Assembly: GCA_030760725.1 (NCBI GenBank)
Contig: JASWHV010000012.1
Span: forward strand, 18,738,368 to 18,802,367
Origin: Neostapfia colusana
Lineage: Eukaryota; Streptophyta; Magnoliopsida; Poales; Poaceae
DNA: 64,000 nt
Direction: 5' to 3'
Below are positions 53,986 through 64,000 of this stretch, in pieces; position 1 is the first letter of the stretch; every line of letters begins with the position of its first letter. The translations under genes and the position numbers were made by a program. A model generated the notes under the pieces. The model saw only the letters and a list, made by a program, of their open reading frames with translations, did no database searches and was not told the DNA's origin.

Positions 53986-56900
53986 TGACATGCGATGTGT
54001 CGACCGATAATTCCATATTCGAGCGACATAGTTTAAAACAACATACATAAAGTTCTCAAGTGTCGTACATATGTTCAACGTTGCAAAATACCCGAGAGTA
54101 GCCAATTACGAGTAGCGTCATAGTTTAACTCTCATAATAATCATATATAGCAAAAAAAAAAAGCCCTGTGGCGTGTCGTACTAGCATCACACCATTCACG
54201 CAAGCGGCGACTCAGGCTCCCATTGCGCCACCCATCCCTCCGGTGGTGGTGCAATATTAGGGAAGCCTTTATATGCATCAATTTCATAAATATGAGGCTC
54301 ACCTGAAAAGTAGGATGATCAAACCAATAAGCAACTAAGCTTAGCAAGACTTACCCGATAAAACAAGTTCTAGACCATACTAGTATGCCAGGCTCATGTA
54401 CTTATCAAAAGGAAGTATTTAGCAAAAAGGCAATGACATTAGAGGTGCGTCACATTTTAGTCTCAAGTGAACTGTTGAGGAAAATGTAAACTTAATTAGC
54501 AACTATAACAAAGCATACAAAAGTTGCACGCAACTCGGAGATTTATATAACATAATCATCAAGTTTTCATATTGTACATGTTATTACTATGCGACGACCC
54601 AGTGAATAAGCGGACTCATCTTTACCGTGAGTGAACGGTGATTTGAACCAATGGTTTTTATTCTGTAGAACATAACCCGAAAAAACGACATATACGCACT
54701 TTTGAAGACGCACGACGCGCTTACTTAAGTCGTACATGTCAACCTTTCCCTATGTTAGTGTTTGGTTAAAGTTTAGCTGTACTTCCTCCTCTTCCTCTTG
54801 GTTCACATCCTCGATCTCCTCGGTCCCTATAATATTGTCATATATGCGCAAGAGGATTAAAAGTTAATATGATTGCATGTGATGCGATATGATGCACATA
54901 TGTTTATGTGATATGTTTATCATTCCATAGTATGAGGATATATTATGAGAGGCTGATATTATTATATGGACATGAAAGATACAAAAGGATGGTATTACGG
55001 TCATTTGATTTTAAGTGTGGTGTGACCTTGGCTTATAGTAGTATGTTTCATAACATCGTAATTTGTATAGATGCATAAGGTGCAATTACGATTAAAATGA
55101 ATCTAAGCAGCAATTTAGTGTGAATAATGACTATTTAGCAACATGATGATCAATGTGGCAGCTGGTAGTGATATTAAGAAATATTATATTAAACATGCAT
55201 ATAGTTCTCACTTTATTGTTTATATGACATAATGCAAAAACCTGGAATTATACTAGTTCTATATGTGCAATGGGGCTGAAATTTTTATTACAGGCTTCTG
55301 GGATTATAGAAGAGGTTCTGGCAAAGTTTGAGGTCAAACCATCTAAATATGGGCCCACAGTAAAAATAATGGACATCTATGCCTTATTAATACCACTGTT
55401 GTAATTAACACAATTTTGAAAGAGTAATGAAGCTAAAATATTTATGGTGGGCTAGCATATAAAGTTGGAGCATGCTGGCAAAATTTGGGCTCCATCCAAG
55501 CAACAGAGGGCCAACAATTGAGATAATGGTGTTTAGAGAAATCAAATTACCAAGAAAATAATACAGGCTTTCATGACAGGGAAAGGACACAAATGTGTAG
55601 AGGAGGTTTTTGTGGACTCAACAAAATTGGTTTCACAATTTTTAGAGTCTCCTACATGAAGTTATGAATTTTTGAAGTTTAGCTATTTTTGGGGAAAAAA
55701 ATTCCGGGCTGAAAATCAAATAGAGGTGGGATCCACTAGCAGGTTTCTTCAACCTCCAGCCAGGGCGCGCGCCTCTACGGGAGCTCGCCGGCGTAGCTTG
55801 CCCAGGTCCGGCGGCGGCCTCCCCTCAGCTGAGCCAACCTACCTAGGGGTTTTGGGGGTCACCAGACTCGAATTTGGAGTCAGATTTGGCTCACGGCCAC
55901 CGGAACGGGCTGGCGGCAGTGACAAGCGAAATCCTAACTCCGGCGGTGGCGCATTGGGCGGGGTGAGCAGAGGAAATCTCGCTGAACATCCCTAGGGTTT
56001 TGTGGAGCAGCAATATTGCCGACATGGACCAAAATCGGGGCGGTGAAGCACGGACACGAAGGCGCACCGTGCAGCCATGGCTGCTCCCATTGGCGGCGAC
56101 GAAAACTCAAATCCCGGTCTGCAGAATCGATTTCTTGCACTGTGGTTTGCTCTAGGAGCTGCGCCAGGGTCTCTAGAAGCTGGAGCTAGACCACAACGGT
56201 GATTGATTGAACGGTGGGGGAGTGTTAGACTGTTTTCCCGGAGAGTTTGCCGGAGGCCAAAAAATGGGGAAAAGTGAGGGGAAGTTGGAAGCGCTCACAG
56301 ATGAAGAAATTGGAGGTGAGTTGGGGCTTCGGCGTGCAAAGATGCACCTCCTGCAAGTCTTGGCGCAGCGCCTCTGGAGCTCGAGCGGCCTGGCAGCGAC
56401 GGCGATGGCGCAGCGCCTCCGAAGCTCCGCTAGGGTTTGCTGCGGCGTGGAAGCGAGCGAGAGTGAAGGTAGTGTGCGATTGGGTGTCGGACACGGCAAA
56501 ATACGGCGCTCTTTACTCCTTCGATCGATGGCTGGTCTAGCTGCATGCGTGGCAGCAAGGTTCTGAGCAGGGAGCGCAGGAGGGAGAGAAACAGAGATTA
56601 GAGGCTGACAAATGGGGTCCTGCTGTCAGAGGCAAGTTTTCCAGGTTTTCCCAATAAATATACAGGTTTCAAAATAGGAAAACAAATAACAAATGAACTC
56701 CGAAAATTATGAGATTTTGATGGTAGCTTCTTGACATCTTGAACTAAATTCCGAAAACTCAAACTTAAAATTTGAGTGAAGTTTAACTCGGTTTTATGAT
56801 TTTTCAAATGCACACATGCATATGAGCTATTTTCACCTTGATTAAGCATGTTTTTGATGCAAACTCAATCTGGTATGCTGACAATGCACATGATGTAATG

Positions 56901-57058
56901 CAAATGAGTGTGCCATGCTTGATGATAAAAAATTATTGTGATGCACATATGAAATTATGAATTATTCACATAACTACTAATATGGGTTTTGAGCATAACT
57001 TAACAAAATGCTAGTGAAATGATTTGAAAGGCTGAGATGGAAAATGCGGTGTGTCACA
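53986..57058 (-). repeat. E4 3' LTR (about 3.07 kb)
   Basis: The right end is firm: minus strand TGTGACACACCGC starts at 57058, next to the PPT. The left end is set at tgacatgcgatgtgtcg (53986) because E1-E3 all end in ...GTCA or the like and because the distance from the TTTTGCAG/TTTTCAG landmark matches E1; 53991 is the alternative. It contains the ATCACCG...CGGT block (54640-54600, minus) shared with other LTRs. The GC-rich part 55740-56580 gives fortuitous ORFs on both strands. Confidence 0.72.
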
Positions 57059-57072
57059 GCCGTCCCCCCCTT
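57059..57072 (-). other. E4 polypurine tract
   Basis: Minus strand AAGGGGGGGACGGC, directly before the LTR start TGTGAC. It has a C and a less purine-rich end than the E1 and E3 tracts. Confidence 0.8.
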
Positions 57073-57077
57073 AAAGG

Positions 57078-57096
57078 AAATCTCGTCACGAGATTT
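57078..57096 (-). other. Inverted repeat next to the E4 PPT
   Basis: Minus strand AAATCTCG-TGA-CGAGATTT: an 8-bp stem whose outer pair is A-T where E1 has G-C, and a loop TGA in place of GGA. Confidence 0.7.
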
Positions 57097-57133
57097 TGGA
57101 GAATGTAAAACTTAGTGGAAGAGAGGAAGATAT

Positions 57134-57420
57134 TTACCGGTTGAGATATGAGTCCAACAAATCGGGATAGTGCTCGCGGAGGTAGCTCTCTTGTTCCCAT
57201 GTGCCCTCCTCCGCGGAGTGATTAGTCCATTACACTTTGAAGAACCGGAGAGTGCTGTTCCGAGTCTCCCTTGTCTTCTCATCAATAATATTTATGGGAT
57301 GCTCAACATAGGAGAGATCGGGTTGCAAATTTTCCAACTCCTCTCTATGAACCTCGGACGGTTGTTTGAGACACTTTCGGAGTTGCGAGATATGGAAGAC
57401 ATTGTGGACTCCGGATAGTG
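57134..57420 (-). pseudogene. E4 integrase end and chromodomain-like tail
   Basis: Minus strand HNVFHISQLRKCLKQ, DLSYVEHPINIIDEKTRETRN, then RFFKV and a TAA at 57232-57230 followed in frame by WTNHSAEEGTWEQESYL and a final TAA at 57136-57134. So a complete Tekay-type tail interrupted by one nonsense codon (probably a former CAA). Confidence 0.82.
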
Positions 57421-58480
57421 AGGTGGGTAGTTCCAATCGATAGGCCACGGTTCCACATTTTTCTACAATAGGAAACGGTCCGATGAACCGTGGAGCTAAT
57501 TTGCCTTTTACCCCAAATTGGTTGACTCCTTTCATGAGTGACACGCGTAGGTACACGTGGTCCCCAACTTCAAATTCAAGTGGTCGGCGGCGCTTGTCCG
57601 CACAACTCTTTTGTCTTGCCTTAGCAGCCCCAAGATTAGTTTGGATGATTTTTACTTGTTCTTCGGCATCCTTGATAAGATCCACCCCGAACACCACCCT
57701 TTCAGCGGACACACCAATTGAATGGGGTCTGACATTTACGGCCATAAAGAGCTTTGTATGGGGCCATCTTGATGCTTTCTTGATAACTATTGTTATAGGA
57801 AAATTCTGCTAAGGGTAGGTGATCATCCCAATTTTTACAATGAATGAGAGCATAAGCTCGAAGCATATCTTCCAAGATTTGATTCACCCTCTCGGTTTGA
57901 CCATTTGTTTGAGGGTGGTAAGCGGATCCTCGAATAAGCCTCGTACCAAGTGGTTGTTGTAAACGCTCCCAAAAGCTTGATGCGAAAGGTTTCCCTCTAT
58001 CAGATATGATGGTGCAAGGGACTCCATGGAGGCATACAATTCAGGATAGGTATAAATCAGCATATTGCTTAACCTTGTAACAATTGTTGACGGGAATGAA
58101 GTGAGTTGATTTTGTGAGACGGTCCACTATCACCCATATGGAGCTATGTTTGCGAAATGTGAGATGTAGCCCGACAATGAAATCCATACTAATGTCATCC
58201 CATTTCCATTCCGGAACACTTAGTGGTTGCAGTAACCCAGCTTTCTTGATGTGGTCGGCTTTTACTCATCGACACACATCACACTCGGCCACATATCTTG
58301 CAATTTCTCTTTTGATAAGGGTCCGCCAAAACCTTTTTCTCAAGTCTTGGTACATTTTGTTACTTCCCGGGTGAATGGAGTATTTGGACATATGAGCTTC
58401 ATCTAAGATTTTTTTCTTAACTCATTGTCTTTCGGCACTAAAATGTGATCATTAAACCATATGGTACCTTCTTCATCTTC
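57421..58480 (-). pseudogene. E4 integrase (decayed)
   Basis: C-terminal half is open (57745-57230): RRRPLEFEVGDHVYLRVS, FGVKGKLAPRFIGPFPIVEKCG. The block 57887-57702 has NQILEDMLRAYA, the region of the catalytic Glu, and LPLAEFSYNN. Farther upstream the HHCC finger and MDFIVGL (near 58190-58170) are readable only across stops and frame changes. Confidence 0.85.
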
Positions 58481-59100
58481 TCAGAAGTCTTTCATTTCAC
58501 TATTTCTCATTCGTCTCCGAATATGAGAAATTCCCTTATCATGCTTTTGGGCTGCCACAACTTCCTCTCGTATGGTTGGTACAAGAGCTAGATTGTATAG
58601 AGATCCATGAGGAAGCACACGGATAATAGGCTCCGGATCCACATCGGAATTGATAGAGAGGTGATGGATATGGGACTTACGGCTTAGAGCATCGGCCACA
58701 ACATTAGCCTTTCCCGGATGATAATGAATTTCGGGTTCATAATCTTTGATAAGCTCCAACCACCTTCGTTGCCTCATATTGAGGTCCTTTTGTGTGAAGA
58801 GATATTTGAGACTCTTGTGATCGGAGTACACATGAACGAGATTTCCATGTAGATAGTGTCGCCATATTTTTAGAGCTAGGACAACGGCGGCAAGTTTGAG
58901 ATCATGAGTTGGGTAATGCTGTTCGTGCCTCCGAAGCTGGCGAGAGGCATAGACGATCACCCTTCCATCTTGCATGAGTACGCAACCGAGTCCCGTGCCC
59001 GATGCATCACAATATACATCGATCGGTTTAGTTATATCCGGTTGAGCGAGGACCGGCGCGGTTGTCAGATGCTTTTTGAGAGTTTGAAAGCCTTGCTCAC
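58481..59100 (-). pseudogene. E4 RNase H domain (open)
   Basis: Within one open frame 59224-58481: PIDVYCDASGTGLGCVLMQ, YASRQLRRHEQHYPTHDLK, KIWRHYLHGNLVHVYSDHKSL and KANVVADALSRKSHIHHL. The expected Glu of THDLELAA is Lys (DLKLAA), loss of a catalytic residue. Confidence 0.9.
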
Positions 59101-59965
59101 ATTTTTCACACCAGTGATATTTGACACCCTTTTTCAAGAGCTCGGTCATGGGCGTGGAAATTTTTGAGAAGTTTGGGATGAATCTTCTGTAATATCCGGC
59201 TAATCCCAAGAAACTTCGGACCACATGAACCGAGGTGGGAGAGTTCTATTCGAGAACATCCTTCACTTTACTAGGATCCACAGAAATGCCTTCGACAGAA
59301 ATGATATGTCCAAGGAATGCTACCAATGTGAGCCAAAACTCACATTTGCTAAATTTAGCGTAAAGCTTGTGATCTCAAAGTCTTTGGAGGATGATGTGAA
59401 GGTGTTGAGAATGTTCCTCCTCCGATTTAGAATACACAAGAATGTCATCAATGAAGACCACGACAAACTTGTCTAGCTCCGGCATGAAAACCGAATCCAT
59501 TAAATACATGAAGTATGCCGGTGCGTTGGTAAGACCAAATGACATTACTAAGTACTCATAGAGGCCATACCTAGTTTAGAATGTCATTTTAGGGATATCC
59601 CCGGGTCAAATTTTGATTTGGTGGTAGCCGGATCGGAGATCAATTTTTGAAAAGACCTTGGATCCATCAAGTTGATCGAATAGGATGTCAATGCGAGGAA
59701 GCAGATATTTGTTTTTGATAGTGACGGCGTATAATGGACGATAGTCCACACATACCCGTAGCGATTCATCTTTTTTCTTCACAAATAACGCCGGACACCC
59801 CCAAGGTAAAAAACTTGGATGGATAAACCCCTTCTCCATGAGCCCTTTGAGTTGCTCTTTTAATTCGGCCAACTCATTAGGCACCATTTTGTAGGGTCTT
59901 CGAGATATCGGAATGGTGCCCGGTGTGAGCTCAATTTTGAACTCGATTTCCCGGTCGGGTGGCAC
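59101..59965 (-). pseudogene. E4 reverse transcriptase (broken)
   Basis: Front block 59965-59606: GTIPISRRPYKMVPNE, CPALFVKKKDESLRVCVDY, LPRIDILFDQLDG and KIDLRSGYHQIKI. The middle with FIDDILVYS (about 59455-59430) is damaged by several stops. The thumb motif VRSFLGLAGYYRRFIPNF starts the next open frame (59220). It would be the polymerase of E4. Confidence 0.88.
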
Positions 59966-60061
59966 GCCCGGAAGATCATCAGGAAAAACATCAGGATATT
60001 CACATACGACCGGAATGTCTTCGAGTCGAGTTCCTTCGGTATGATAGGCCGTGGAAATTTC

Positions 60062-60420
60062 TTATGGAGGTTTCGGAATATGTATCACTTGTAGTCCATG
60101 ATCAGGAGAGTTTATTTGGATAATTCGAGATGCTAGGTCTAGAATAGCCTCATTCTTTGTCATCCAAGGCATTCCCAAGATGACATCAAGTGTTTGGCCC
60201 GCTAGGACAAGGAGGTTCGTAGAATAGACTCTATCATTTAAGAGTAATTGGGCTCTGAGAATCACCCGGTCGGCTATGATTTTCCACCGGGAGAATTGAT
60301 GGAATAAGGGTGTTTCACTAACTCGGTGGGTAGTTGATGTCTTTGTACACAGATTTTACTAATGAAGTTATGGGTAGCTCAAGAATCAAACATAATGAGA
60401 GTAGGTTGGTCATGGAGTGA
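60062..60420 (-). pseudogene. E4 aspartic protease (active site hit by a stop)
   Basis: The upstream frame reads TLIMFDS and then TGA (60381-60379) in place of the Gly codon of the Asp-Ser-Gly triad, followed by ATHNF. Beyond further frame changes, 60265-60062 reads ILRAQLLLNDRVYSTNLLVL, DVILGMPWMTKNEAIL and the end of the domain. Confidence 0.83.
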
Positions 60421-61724
60421 GAACATACCCGTGAGCACTGGTTCACCCTCGGGAATTTCAGTTGCATCCACATAGTTGATGTGTCCCAACCTAGGTGCTC
60501 CTCTCTTGTTCTGACCTTGTGGCTGAGTTGAGGCTTGAGAGGATCGCATCATATTAGTGTTCTTCTTAGGATCTGCACGTTCTCTGGAAATATGACCTGA
60601 TTTGCCGCAATTGTAGCACACAACGTTCGTGCTTTTAGCTCCCTGAGGGGGACGATATCCCTGCACATTATGCTTCTGCTGCGGGGCACTATGTGGCACA
60701 AACCTCTGTTGTGGACGCTGTTGCGAGTACTGTTGTTGGTGCTGCTGTCGTGGCTGAAATACGGGGTAACTTGGCCTGAAGGATTGGCCTGATTGAGAGT
60801 GTGACATTGCCTTGAATTTCTGCCCGGTCGGGGAGTGGTAGACCAACCGGTATTTTGGTGAGGGTCCACTCGAGCTGCCCCCACCGGATCCACTTTGAGT
60901 AATACTCCTCTTTTTCTTTTCAACTTGGTGGGTTCGATGCTCATTCTCTTGAATGATCGCTGCATTAACAAGGTCCAAGAATGATCCACTGTGGTGCAAG
61001 GCGAGTTTGTCCCTCAACTTGGTGTTGAGACCACGGAAGAGGCATTCTCTTTTCTTGATGTCGGTATTAATGTACTCCGGTGTATATTGAGCTAAATGAT
61101 TGAAAGCCTTCGAGTACTCCAGGGCACTCTTACCACCTTGCCTTAGTTCAAGAAATTCTTGAAGCTTCTTTTGCATCACACCCGTGGGAATGTGATGAGC
61201 ACGAAAATCCTCTCTGAATTCCAACCAAGGAACTTGATGACCGGCGGGAACGGTGGCCATGTAATTTGCTCACCATGCCCCCGCAGAACCATGGAGTTGT
61301 TGAGCAGCAAAGAGCGTCTTCTGGATGTCAGAGCATTGGAGAAGACCGAACTTTGATTCAACTGTACACAGCCAGTTGTCTGCTTCAAGTGGTTCGGTCG
61401 CCTCGGTGAACACCGGCGGATGGGTGGCAAGGAAATCCACATAAGTGCTCCCCTGAGGCTGACGAAGGAGCGCCTTCTTGGCGTCAGCCGGTAGATGTGT
61501 TCTGCATAATAGCATGAAGGATATCCGTGTTCTCGCAATGAGACCCTATCATGGCAGTGATGGCCTCCACCATGGTGGGTGGTGGCGGCGGCTGTTGTGC
61601 CTGCTGCGGGGGCTGTTGCTGCTGCGGCAGAGGATGTGGCTGAGGCTGTTGCTGCTGCGGCGGCGAGTCATCACCGCTGCGGCTAGTACCCAAGAGCTCG
61701 TTCACAGATCGCACACGAGGAATT
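60421..61724 (-). pseudogene. E4 gag (broken, no ATG visible)
   Basis: The minus-strand frame starts after an acceptor-like CAG (61727-61725) with IPRVRSVNELLG; there is no ATG before the gag domain. A Gln/Pro-rich segment (61660-61590) is followed by YVDFLATHPPVFTEATEP, FAAQQLHGSAGAW, a TGA at 61272-61270 (Trp expected), then in the same frame MATVPAGHQVPWLEF, EYSKAFNHLAQYTPEY and the long frame 61260-60379. A frameshift near 61500 separates the first part. The zinc knuckle CYNCGKSGHISRERAD has lost its last Cys (Arg). Confidence 0.85.
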
Positions 61725-61740
61725 CTGTATAAAGAATGAT
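61725..61740 (-). promoter_or_regulatory. Possible 3' splice acceptor before E4 gag
   Basis: Minus strand CATCATTCTTTATACAG ends at 61725. With no ATG in front of the gag frame, joining to an upstream exon is one way to supply a start codon. Unproven. Confidence 0.35.
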
Positions 61741-62153
61741 GAGCACATGGTTAATTTTCAAGATTTGCCATATAATAAGCATTTCCCAAAATAAATAACC
61801 ATGATAATCACATCACAATCGTACGGGCAGCAACATTTTATATTAGCATGGTGAACATGGGTACAATGTGATATTACAACTCATTTCAGCCCAAGGGTAC
61901 ACCACACAATGACCACTTACAAAAGCATCATCACACTAATAGCCACATTATCATACTAACATGAGAAATATTAGCACCAGGTAGCATCACATCTAAATTT
62001 CTCATGACTACACAACACGATGACTAGTTTCCAAAAGCACCCATACATAGCCCACAAAATACCGCGGCTATGCATACATCGCGTAGTACAAAAGTGACCG
62101 TCCTACTACGTGGCATACATACGCATATGCACAATGACACACAAACATGAAGT
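61741..62153 (-). other. E4 spacer between the extra gene and gag
   Basis: 413 bp rich in aca/cat repeats, stops in all frames, no known motif. On the minus strand it would be intron or untranslated spacer. Confidence 0.45.
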
Positions 62154-63067
62154 CTACTCGTCCGGCGGTTCTCCCTCCTCCAGGGCCGGCGTGATGGGAG
62201 GAGTAGCTGGCTGCCCATGCACGAGGGGTATCTCTAGGGCATCAGTCGCATCGCCCGTCTGCGGGTGATTGGCTAAAAATTCCGCCAAGTCGTCTTGGGC
62301 AGCTACATCTCTCCCTCAAAGAACTCAGTATCAGCCTGATTGTTATCACGTTCAATGGTGAGCTCTTCAATCGTTTCATCCTTCTGCTAAATTACCACCC
62401 CCTTCTCTTGAATTTCCATGTTCTTTTGATGGATCACCGCGTCTTTTTGCAGCAACGCGGCCAGGCACGCCTGTAGGCGCTGCCTTAAACCATCCTTCTG
62501 ATCCTCCAACATCTCCATCAAAGCCTCATCATCCTTCCCCTGCATATAGGATGCCCTCACCGACTCCATCATCATGAGGTTGTGTGTTGCTTGGGCTTGA
62601 CACAGGGAGTAGGTGTAGGCTGCGTAGTCGCTTAACACTTTGACACGTGGGTCATAGTGTGGGTGTGTCCAGTCCTGCACCATAAGTCGGTGATGCATCC
62701 ACACAAAGCTTGAGGAGTCGCGAAGGGGAAGAAGAGCATAGGGGGTGCTCTCCACGTCCACCGCATGGAGCTCGCAGAAGATAGTCATGGCCTTTTGAGC
62801 AGCTAGCTCGTAGGCAATCTCCAAGCTTGGTGCAGCCACCTCCACCGTGAAGGGTGCCCATCCCGTAGGATAAGGTCCTTCACGCACGCACACTTTCATG
62901 GCGTATGAGGGTTGCCCATGCTCATCGATCTCCTGCCCCACATATGCGGGTGGCTCGATCTAGCCAAAGGTTTGAAGGATCTTCCAAAACATGAGGGGAA
63001 GTCCGTGGCAATGGAGTCGTTCGGACATGAACCATCCATTGTCGAACCTCACCATGTCATTGGCCAT
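62154..63067 (-). pseudogene. E4 extra gene upstream of gag, coiled-coil protein of unknown function (broken)
   Basis: Reading starts at ATG 63067-63065 (MANDMVRFDNGWFMSERL), directly after the acceptor TTCTTTCCACAG. A TAG at 62962-62960 interrupts it; the frame then runs 184 codons from GQEIDEHGQPSYAMKVCV to a TAG/TAA-type stop at 62389-62387 and goes on in frame as QKDETIEELTIERDNN before a frameshift near 62310, ending LEEGEPPDE at 62156-62154. That makes about 300 codons. The first third (SYAMKVCVREG ... AYELAAQKAMTIFCELHA) is a beta-beta-alpha-like pattern; the centre is charged with Trp/Tyr (WTHPHYDPRVKVL); the last third is a heptad-like coiled coil (LLQKDAVIHQKNMEIQEK). Not gag, pol or a known envelope. 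Same strand as gag, 0.43 kb upstream. Confidence 0.6.
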
Positions 63068-63084
63068 CTGTGGAAAGAATTTTG
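63068..63084 (-). promoter_or_regulatory. Strong 3' splice-acceptor-like site before the extra gene
   Basis: Minus strand TCAAAATTCTTTCCACAG ends at 63068, directly before ATG. A pyrimidine run plus CAG is a textbook plant acceptor. No donor was identified. Confidence 0.45.
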
Positions 63085-63239
63085 AAAAGTCATCAAAACT
63101 CAATTTTCACAAATATATTTTCTTAAGTGACATAAGCACAATAAGACTTAAGAAGTCTAGTGTTAGTTCCAAGAAAGCCCGACAGCTCAAGGTGAAAACG
63201 GATGACTATTTTACTGTATGCAGAAGCATGGGTCAAAGA

Positions 63240-63560
63240 TCATCAGTTTAAGGTGACATAAGAGCATTATCTGAGTTCGGAAGGAACATTAAATTTAAAG
63301 GCAACATAAATACCTTTCTAACGATATATAATATGCACCAAGATATTTTAAGAGTCAAGAGTTTTGAGATTCTACAGTTGACAGCTAGTATGAAAATTTC
63401 TGCCTCATGATTCTTTTGAGGTACCTGACTTCATGGCCGGTTTCCAGACAGTTCTGGTTAGAATCTACAACTACTCAAAACTACAGAGTTGTAGAAAATC
63501 TCACAGGCTTTCCAACGATGTATGGTATGACCCAAATTGAATTTTCTATGAGGATCTATG
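63240..63560 (-). repeat. E4 leader repeats
   Basis: Minus-strand units with CATAGATCCTCATAGAAAA, CATACATCGTTGGAAAG and CTACAACTCTGTAGTT (63555-63480) and CATATTATATATCGTTAGAAAG (63340-63315) match the leader unit of E1-E3. They show that the extra gene lies inside the element between leader and gag. Confidence 0.6.
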
Positions 63561-64000
63561 GCTAAAATTGATCAAAGATGAGACTGACCGCATTCTAGTG
63601 AAGGATGAAGAGATTAAGAATAGATGGCGGGATTACTTTAATAGGCTATTCAATGATGGAAATGGGAGCACTACGGTTGAGTTGGATGACTCCTTTGATG
63701 ACTCCAACAGGCGGTTCGTGCGGAGGATACAAGAGTTTGAGGTTAAGGAGGCCTTAAAAAGGATGAAAGGAGGAAAGGCCCTCGGCCCTGATGATGTCCC
63801 TATTGAGGTGTGGAGATGCCTTGGGGATGTGGCAACAATATGGCTCACAAAGCTATTCAACCACATTTTTCAGTCAAACAAGATGCCTGAAGAATGGAGG
63901 AAAAGTATATTAGTACCTATCTTCAAAAATAAAGTCGATATTCAAAGTTGTACTAATTATCAAGGGATTAAGCTTATGTATCATACTATGAAGCTTTAGG
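63561..64000 (+). pseudogene. L1-type LINE reverse transcriptase fragment
   Basis: The plus-strand frame from 63568 reads RWRDYFNRLFND, EVKEALKRMKGGKALGPDD, PIEVWRCLGDVA and PEEWRKSILVPIFKNK, the start of the non-LTR RT domain of plant L1 elements. A TAG at 63997-63999 stands where Trp (KLW) is expected. The endonuclease domain is absent and the fragment begins abruptly in E4 leader sequence, as 5'-truncated LINEs do. It runs off the window, so no tail or TSD can be seen. Confidence 0.85.

Larger units (their letters stand above)
53986..63560 (-). mobile_element. E4: Ty3/gypsy Tekay-type element, minus strand, right end outside the window
   Basis: 3' LTR (53986-57058), PPT, chromodomain tail, integrase, RNase H, RT, protease, gag, an extra broken gene and leader repeats follow in order on the minus strand. 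The 5' LTR and PBS are not seen; the element is cut near 63560 by a LINE fragment or continues beyond it. It belongs to a different family from E1-E3 by LTR sequence and gag. Many stops; inactive. The possible left TSD is gatgg (53981-53985), unverified. Confidence 0.85.

Noticed and set aside
54149..54162. A-run that might be a SINE or LINE tail
   Set aside because: It lies within the E4 LTR at a place colinear with other LTRs, and no RNA-polymerase-III boxes or TSD are seen.

Overview
The window is intergenic, transposon-packed plant nuclear DNA, most likely from a grass (inference: four Ty3/gypsy chromovirus elements of the Tekay/Del type with 3-4 kb LTRs, a grass-style Copia gag, a hAT transposon and an L1-type LINE). 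I see no intact host gene, no tRNA or rRNA gene and no CRISPR array. Almost every base from 2.8 kb to 63.6 kb can be placed in a nested stack of insertions whose order is fixed by target-site duplications (TSDs) and by empty-site copies inside the window.

Layout: (a) 1-1744, the 5' end of a minus-strand LTR element (430-bp LTR, PBS, noncoding internal DNA) inserted into the end of a CACTA-like transposon (1745-1820). (b) A broken Copia-type gag on the minus strand (52410-51854 continuing at 2809-2581), split by a roughly 4.0-kb hAT transposon (ends 2818 and 51853). (c) Inside the hAT transposase gene sits element E2, a minus-strand gypsy element (5247-50284, TSD tatgc). (d) The left LTR of E2 carries E1 (8632-25640, plus strand, TSD cgaga). 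The 5' LTR of E1 itself carries a 2.8-kb solo LTR (11679-14480). (e) The right LTR of E2 carries E3 (34913-48383, plus strand, TSD tttcc). (f) 52411-53985 is DNA I do not recognise, with one exon-like stretch. (g) 53986 to about 63560 is E4, a minus-strand gypsy element running toward the right edge. (h) From about 63560 to the edge is a LINE reverse-transcriptase fragment.

E1, E2 and E4 are old, with stops and frameshifts throughout. Hand-compared stretches of the LTR pairs differ by roughly 6% (E2), 5% (E1) and 1.5% (E3), which agrees with the nesting order. E3 is the surprise: it is young by its LTRs, yet its gag is mostly deleted, its protease active site is changed and the front of its RT is dead, while 2 kb of downstream pol is open. 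It therefore probably moved with proteins supplied by another element.

The most interesting unexplained signals are a broken extra gene with a coiled-coil tail upstream of gag in E4, which begins directly at a strong 3' splice-acceptor sequence; similar acceptor-like sequences directly in front of gag in three elements; a conserved AATCTCG-N3-CGAGATT inverted repeat beside the polypurine tract of all four elements; and short blocks conserved between the otherwise different LTRs.
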